From Selenomonadaceae bacterium (GTDB taxonomy: Bacteria > Bacillota > Negativicutes > Selenomonadales > Selenomonadaceae), in NCBI GenBank assembly GCA_017476005.1, contig JAFVEM010000004.1:16476-80475 (forward strand): a DNA stretch of 64,000 bases, given 5' to 3'. The notes beneath the pieces were generated by a model, which did no database searches, was not told the DNA's origin, and was given only the letters and a program-made list of their open reading frames with translations. Made by a program: the position numbers and the translations under genes. Shown in pieces: positions 61,091-64,000 of the stretch. Position 1 is the stretch's first letter. Every line of letters begins with the position of its first letter.

Positions 61091-61648
61091 TTAGCGTCCT
61101 TTGGTTTGGCGAGGTCGCGGCGCGTTTTGCGTGGGAGGTACGATAGGCGGCGCCGGGGGCGCTAGTGTAGGCTCGACATAGCTGTCCGGCTCGGGGATAA
61201 TGGCCGTCGCGGGGGTAGCTTGTGCCTCCGCCGCTTTTCTGGCCGAGGGACGAATGGATTCCATCGCCGGGATATTCAGCCCCCGAAGGCTCATTTCGCT
61301 GCGTCCCATGAAAATGCCGCCGTCTTCGATATTGAAGGATTTAACCTTCACATCGCCCACCAGTTGCCCCGTGGCTTGAATACAAAGATTGCCTTCGATG
61401 TTAGCGTTGCCGGTGACGGTGCCGGACACCACCAGATTGGCCGCCTTAATATCTCCCTCCACGTTGCCGCTTTCGCCGATAACGGCGTTGCCCTCGATGG
61501 AAATAGTTCCCTCCACCGTGCCATCTATTCTGATATTGCCCTCGCCGGTAATTTCGCCGTGGAGGCGAGTGCTTTTGCCGATGACCGTTTCTGCGTCCCC
61601 GGAGGGCGCCATGGCTTGATCCATGCGCTTGCGCATTGCACTGAACAT
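61091..61648 (-). CDS. Bactofilin (polymer-forming cytoskeletal protein)
   Basis: The 185-residue protein has the bactofilin beta-helix from about 20 to 120, with short repeats such as GEGNIRIDGTVEGTI and GNANIEGNLCI. A Pro-rich tail follows. It forms filaments that place cell-wall enzymes. It lies 20 bases after an M23 peptidase gene, the usual partner of bactofilins in shape control. Confidence 0.9.
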   Translation of the reverse strand: MFSAMRKRMDQAMAPSGDAETVIGKSTRLHGEITGEGNIRIDGTVEGTISIEGNAVIGESGNVEGDIKAANLVVSGTVTGNANIEGNLCIQATGQLVGDVKVKSFNIEDGGIFMGRSEMSLRGLNIPAMESIRPSARKAAEAQATPATAIIPEPDSYVEPTLAPPAPPIVPPTQNAPRPRQTKGR

Positions 61649-61667
61649 ATACTCACTCTTTCCCCTG

Positions 61668-62576
61668 TCAAAGATAACTAACCGGATTCACGACCTGCCC
61701 GCCTACATGCACCTCATAATGGACATGAGGGCCGGTGCTGAAACCGGTACTGCCCATGAAGGCAATGACCTGTCCCCGTCTTACTTGCTGGCCGGCGCTG
61801 ACTATCACTTGGGAGGCGTGGCCGTAACGGGTCATAACGCCGCCGCCGTGGTCTATATCCACCATGTTGCCGTATCCTCCGGCATTCCACCCGGCCACCG
61901 TCACTACACCGTCCGCTGTGGCCACGATGGGCGTTCCCAAATCGTTGGCTATATCTATCCCCGGATGATAATCGGTGCCGCCCCAGCGATAACCGAAGGG
62001 AGAGGTCACTACCCCGGAAGCCGGCCAAATGGAAGGAGTAGTGCTGCCTACCGCCGAGAAACCTGCGCTCCGCAGGGCAAAGAATTTATCGCGCTCGGCT
62101 CTTACTTCGCTGTGCAGGGCTTGCAACCTCTCTCGCTGTTTGGTCAAATTATTTTCCATAAAGGACAAGGTTTCATTAAGGCTGTTCACATCGGCCTTAA
62201 CCTGTGGGTATGGGCCGCCCTGACCGCCGGCGGCCTCCTCCTTTTCGGCGTCACTGCTGCCGGCGGACAGACGGCGAATTTCCTCCGCCAAGCGAATGAG
62301 TTCTTCCTCCCTGCCTTGGAGGGTGTTGACACGCTCCGCCAATTGCAACAGTTGTTCCTGCTGGATGCCGTTTACCAATCGGAGTTCGTCGGCCTCCTCC
62401 GCCAAGCGTTCCTCGTGAATAAGGCTGTACAGCGTATGCCCCAAGGAGGCCGCGCCCAAAACCAGCATTAACCCGAGAAAGACCAGCCCCATCTTCAACG
62501 CGTAGCCCGGCAAATTTATACTGCGTACCGTTTCTCCCTGCGCAGGAATTATTTTAATGGTATAGCCGTCCCCCAT
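61668..62576 (-). CDS. M23 family peptidoglycan endopeptidase
   Basis: The 302-residue protein has one membrane segment (about 28-50), a coiled coil (55-165) and an M23 domain with HPGID (first zinc His and Asp) and GPHVHYEV (HxH). It cuts peptidoglycan cross-links in the periplasm. It overlaps the DUF4446 gene by one base and precedes bactofilin, like the LmdC-bactofilin pairs. Confidence 0.9.
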   Translation of the reverse strand: MGDGYTIKIIPAQGETVRSINLPGYALKMGLVFLGLMLVLGAASLGHTLYSLIHEERLAEEADELRLVNGIQQEQLLQLAERVNTLQGREEELIRLAEEIRRLSAGSSDAEKEEAAGGQGGPYPQVKADVNSLNETLSFMENNLTKQRERLQALHSEVRAERDKFFALRSAGFSAVGSTTPSIWPASGVVTSPFGYRWGGTDYHPGIDIANDLGTPIVATADGVVTVAGWNAGGYGNMVDIDHGGGVMTRYGHASQVIVSAGQQVRRGQVIAFMGSTGFSTGPHVHYEVHVGGQVVNPVSYL

Positions 62577-63091
62577 CAGCGGCCGCCTCCCTTCCCCATC
62601 GCCTCCTTCAAGGCTTGGGTTTCCTCTTGGGTGAGGGTGTAGCTGGACTCGCCGTTTACTATCGGTTTGGCGTAGCTTCGCGAAACCTCTCGGCCAAAAA
62701 TGCTGGTGAAAATCACGCCGTCGTTATGAGAATCCAGCATGGCCACGGCATAACTTAAGTCGCTCCCCATATCCTCGAAGGCGCGAAAGCGCACTATCCC
62801 TACGCGAGTGGTGGCGCGAGACAAAAGCTCCTTAGCCGTTGCCAAATCCTCCTGCAACCGTTTGTTTTCCTCCGCCACCGCTTTCGTCTCGTCTATATGG
62901 CCGACGAGCATCCGTTCTAGGTTGCCCCCCTCCACGCCGGTCATCATTTTGCGGTAGCGTTTCCGCATGTAGCTCAGCTTCCAAGAGGCGTTGATGGTGA
63001 AACCAAGCAAGACTACCAATAAAAAAGTTTGTACGAAAAAGATGATACCTAGATTATTCGCGGCGAATTTCGTCAATGCTTGTATATCCAA
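62576..63091 (-). CDS. DUF4446 family protein
   Basis: The 171-residue protein has one N-terminal membrane segment, a helical region and the DUF4446 core RVGIVRFRAFEDMGSDLSYA, then LDSHNDGVIFTSIFGRE. The family is known from Firmicutes (YycH/SpoVK-region style neighbours vary) with no settled function. It is coupled by a one-base overlap to the M23 gene, suggesting work with bactofilin in shape. Confidence 0.8.
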   Translation of the reverse strand: MDIQALTKFAANNLGIIFFVQTFLLVVLLGFTINASWKLSYMRKRYRKMMTGVEGGNLERMLVGHIDETKAVAEENKRLQEDLATAKELLSRATTRVGIVRFRAFEDMGSDLSYAVAMLDSHNDGVIFTSIFGREVSRSYAKPIVNGESSYTLTQEETQALKEAMGKGGGR

Positions 63092-63141
63092 TAAAAATCT
63101 CTCCTCGTGTTGTCCTCAGTTCCCTCTGCCGAAAGGCGACC

Positions 63142-63173
63142 GCCCCTGACTGGTTCAGTCTTGCGGTAGGGGC
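63142..63173 (-). promoter_or_regulatory. Structured leader upstream of the DUF4446 gene
   Basis: Leftward, GCCCCT...AGGGGC encloses GACTG-aac-CAGTC, a two-tier hairpin in the leader, followed by a short CGCCTTTCGGC hairpin. No T-run follows. It does not match a riboswitch I know. Confidence 0.35.
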
Positions 63174-63326
63174 TGGCTGTTTTCCGCTATACTATACCAC
63201 ACTCTGCCCCCAAATATAAGGTGGTTTTTGTTTTTTTCCCCAAAATGCCCTAGCCAAAACGCCGCAAGTACGCTATAATGCATAGTCGAATGTTTTCGCG
63301 ATAAAATTACACGGGAGGCCTTATTC

Positions 63327-63860
63327 ATGTATAAAAAAATCCTGCCCACTTTGTTGGCGTTGCTAATCGCCATGTCCAGCCTGTGTCTGGCGGAGAAAGC
63401 CTACGACATATCCAATACGGTGCAGAAGGTGGGGGCTGAGTACAAGTACCGACTGGTGCCGGTAGATGAGGAAGAAACGAAAAAATGGCTTCCCGGCTTT
63501 AAGACGCTCTACGGCCGTTATCCGGTAGTGGGGCGCGACGTGGCCGCCATATATTACCTTGACCCCTCCAGTTGCGCCTACACGTTAAATGGCGACATGG
63601 CCATCATCTCCTGCTTGGTCTATGATAAATTCACCGGCCAGAACCCCGACGGCAGCGAAGTCAAGGCCGGCATGAGTACCTACCGCTTTGCCACGCAAAA
63701 GACAGCGGAGAACCTCAGAAAAATTTACCTTCTCAGCGTCATCGATAACGTCACCGGTGAGAACGTCACCAAACGCGCCGTAGCCTTGGACAACGGCTTT
63801 TTAAAAGCGCTCTTCTGGAGCGCGGCGCACCGCACCGACATAAATCAATATTTGGATTAA
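63327..63860 (+). CDS. Secreted hypothetical protein, 177 residues
   Basis: A clear signal peptide (MYKKILPTLLALLIAMSSLCLA) is followed by a soluble domain with many Tyr and two Cys (SSCAY, ISCLVYD) that could form a disulfide. I do not recognise the fold. CGGGAGG precedes the ATG and a TATAAT lies at 63274-63279, with a poor -35. It stands alone. Confidence 0.7.
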   Translation: MYKKILPTLLALLIAMSSLCLAEKAYDISNTVQKVGAEYKYRLVPVDEEETKKWLPGFKTLYGRYPVVGRDVAAIYYLDPSSCAYTLNGDMAIISCLVYDKFTGQNPDGSEVKAGMSTYRFATQKTAENLRKIYLLSVIDNVTGENVTKRAVALDNGFLKALFWSAAHRTDINQYLD

Positions 63861-63875
63861 AGGTTACAGTTCAGC

Positions 63876-64000
63876 CTACCCTAAGTTCAGGGCATTCAAA
63901 CTAGGCCGGTTGAATAATGACCGACCTGTCTGAAATATCTCGCGTATTCCATTGAAAATATTCATGCCCTTGCGCTTCATGGTCTCTACTACACTCAAAA
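63876..64000 (-). CDS. Possible transposase C-terminal fragment (cut by right edge)
   Basis: A leftward frame enters from the right edge and stops at 63876, giving 41 codons: LSVVETMKRKGMNIFNGIRE, then IFQTGRSLFNRPSLNALNLG. The SVVETMKRKG-IF phrase resembles the tails of IS66-like transposases. Too little is visible to be sure; it may also be another gene's end. Confidence 0.35.
   Translation of the reverse strand, partial: LSVVETMKRKGMNIFNGIREIFQTGRSLFNRPSLNALNLG

Noticed and set aside
63142..63173. Known riboswitch upstream of the DUF4446 gene
   Set aside because: The two-tier hairpin does not match the conserved bases of any riboswitch class I can recall, so only a structured leader is claimed.

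Overview
The window looks like chromosome of a Negativicutes-type organism, a diderm Firmicute. Many neighbourhoods are those of Bacillus and Clostridia: yaaR-holB, rpmH-rnpA-yidD-yidC-khpB-mnmE, ylqF-rnhB-ylqG-like, and rpsU-nfeD-floA. The left edge, however, carries an AsmA/TamB-like protein, which points to an outer membrane. DcuB, a DmlA-type dehydrogenase, a radical-SAM activase and a Liv amino-acid importer fit an anaerobe living on organic and amino acids. Coding is moderately GC-rich. TTG and GTG starts with good Shine-Dalgarno sequences are common. No rRNA, tRNA, CRISPR array or replication origin was seen.

Layout. 1-4.7 kb: AsmA/TamB-like gene (leftward, cut by the edge), HD-GYP phosphodiesterase, TtcA-like PP-loop enzyme, yaaR-holB. 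4.8-5.1 kb: a compact locus with features of a type I toxin-antitoxin pair, a 23-residue hydrophobic peptide facing a convergent small RNA. 5.2-7.7 kb: sugar-nucleotide epimerase and three small poorly known genes. 7.9-11.7 kb: leftward operon of a DeoR regulator, an LTA-synthase-like sulfatase (with a dispersed repeat inside its coding sequence) and a radical-SAM protein. 11.9-17.2 kb: AT-richer defence island with a BcgI-like nuclease-methylase fusion plus specificity subunit, a HEPN/MNT pair, a leftover hsdS tail, and a Fic/antitoxin pair. 17.3-21 kb: LysR regulator, sugar-binding lipoprotein and chemoreceptor. 21-25.5 kb: sbcDC. 25.5-29.2 kb: mnmE-khpB-yidC-yidD-rnpA-rpmH (leftward). 29.5-30.5 kb: pfkA. 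30.5-38.9 kb: division and cell-wall cluster murD-murG-murC-ddl-ftsQ-DUF881-sbp-ftsZ (leftward). 39.2-40.9 kb: glf and an Rrf2 regulator. 40.9-45.5 kb: livKHMGF. 45.5-50.6 kb: dmlA-ylqF-rnhB-FliK-like. 50.8-52.3 kb: guaB. 52.6-55.5 kb: CheB-like protein, esterase, C39-like peptidase. 55.6-59.5 kb: rpsU-nfeD-floA-hypothetical-prenyl synthase-tatA. 59.6-63.1 kb: dcuB, bactofilin, M23 peptidase, DUF4446. 63.3 kb to the end: a secreted hypothetical protein and a probable transposase tail.

Two repeat families stand out. Family A is a GC-rich hairpin repeat in at least nine places, one of them inside an ORF. It contains a smaller palindromic module that sits at different points in different copies. 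Family B is a 107-bp hairpin repeat present twice, each time between divergent genes. The most interesting material is the type I toxin-like locus, the three-layer defence island, the in-frame and nested repeats, and a CheB whose receiver has Asn in place of the phosphorylated Asp.
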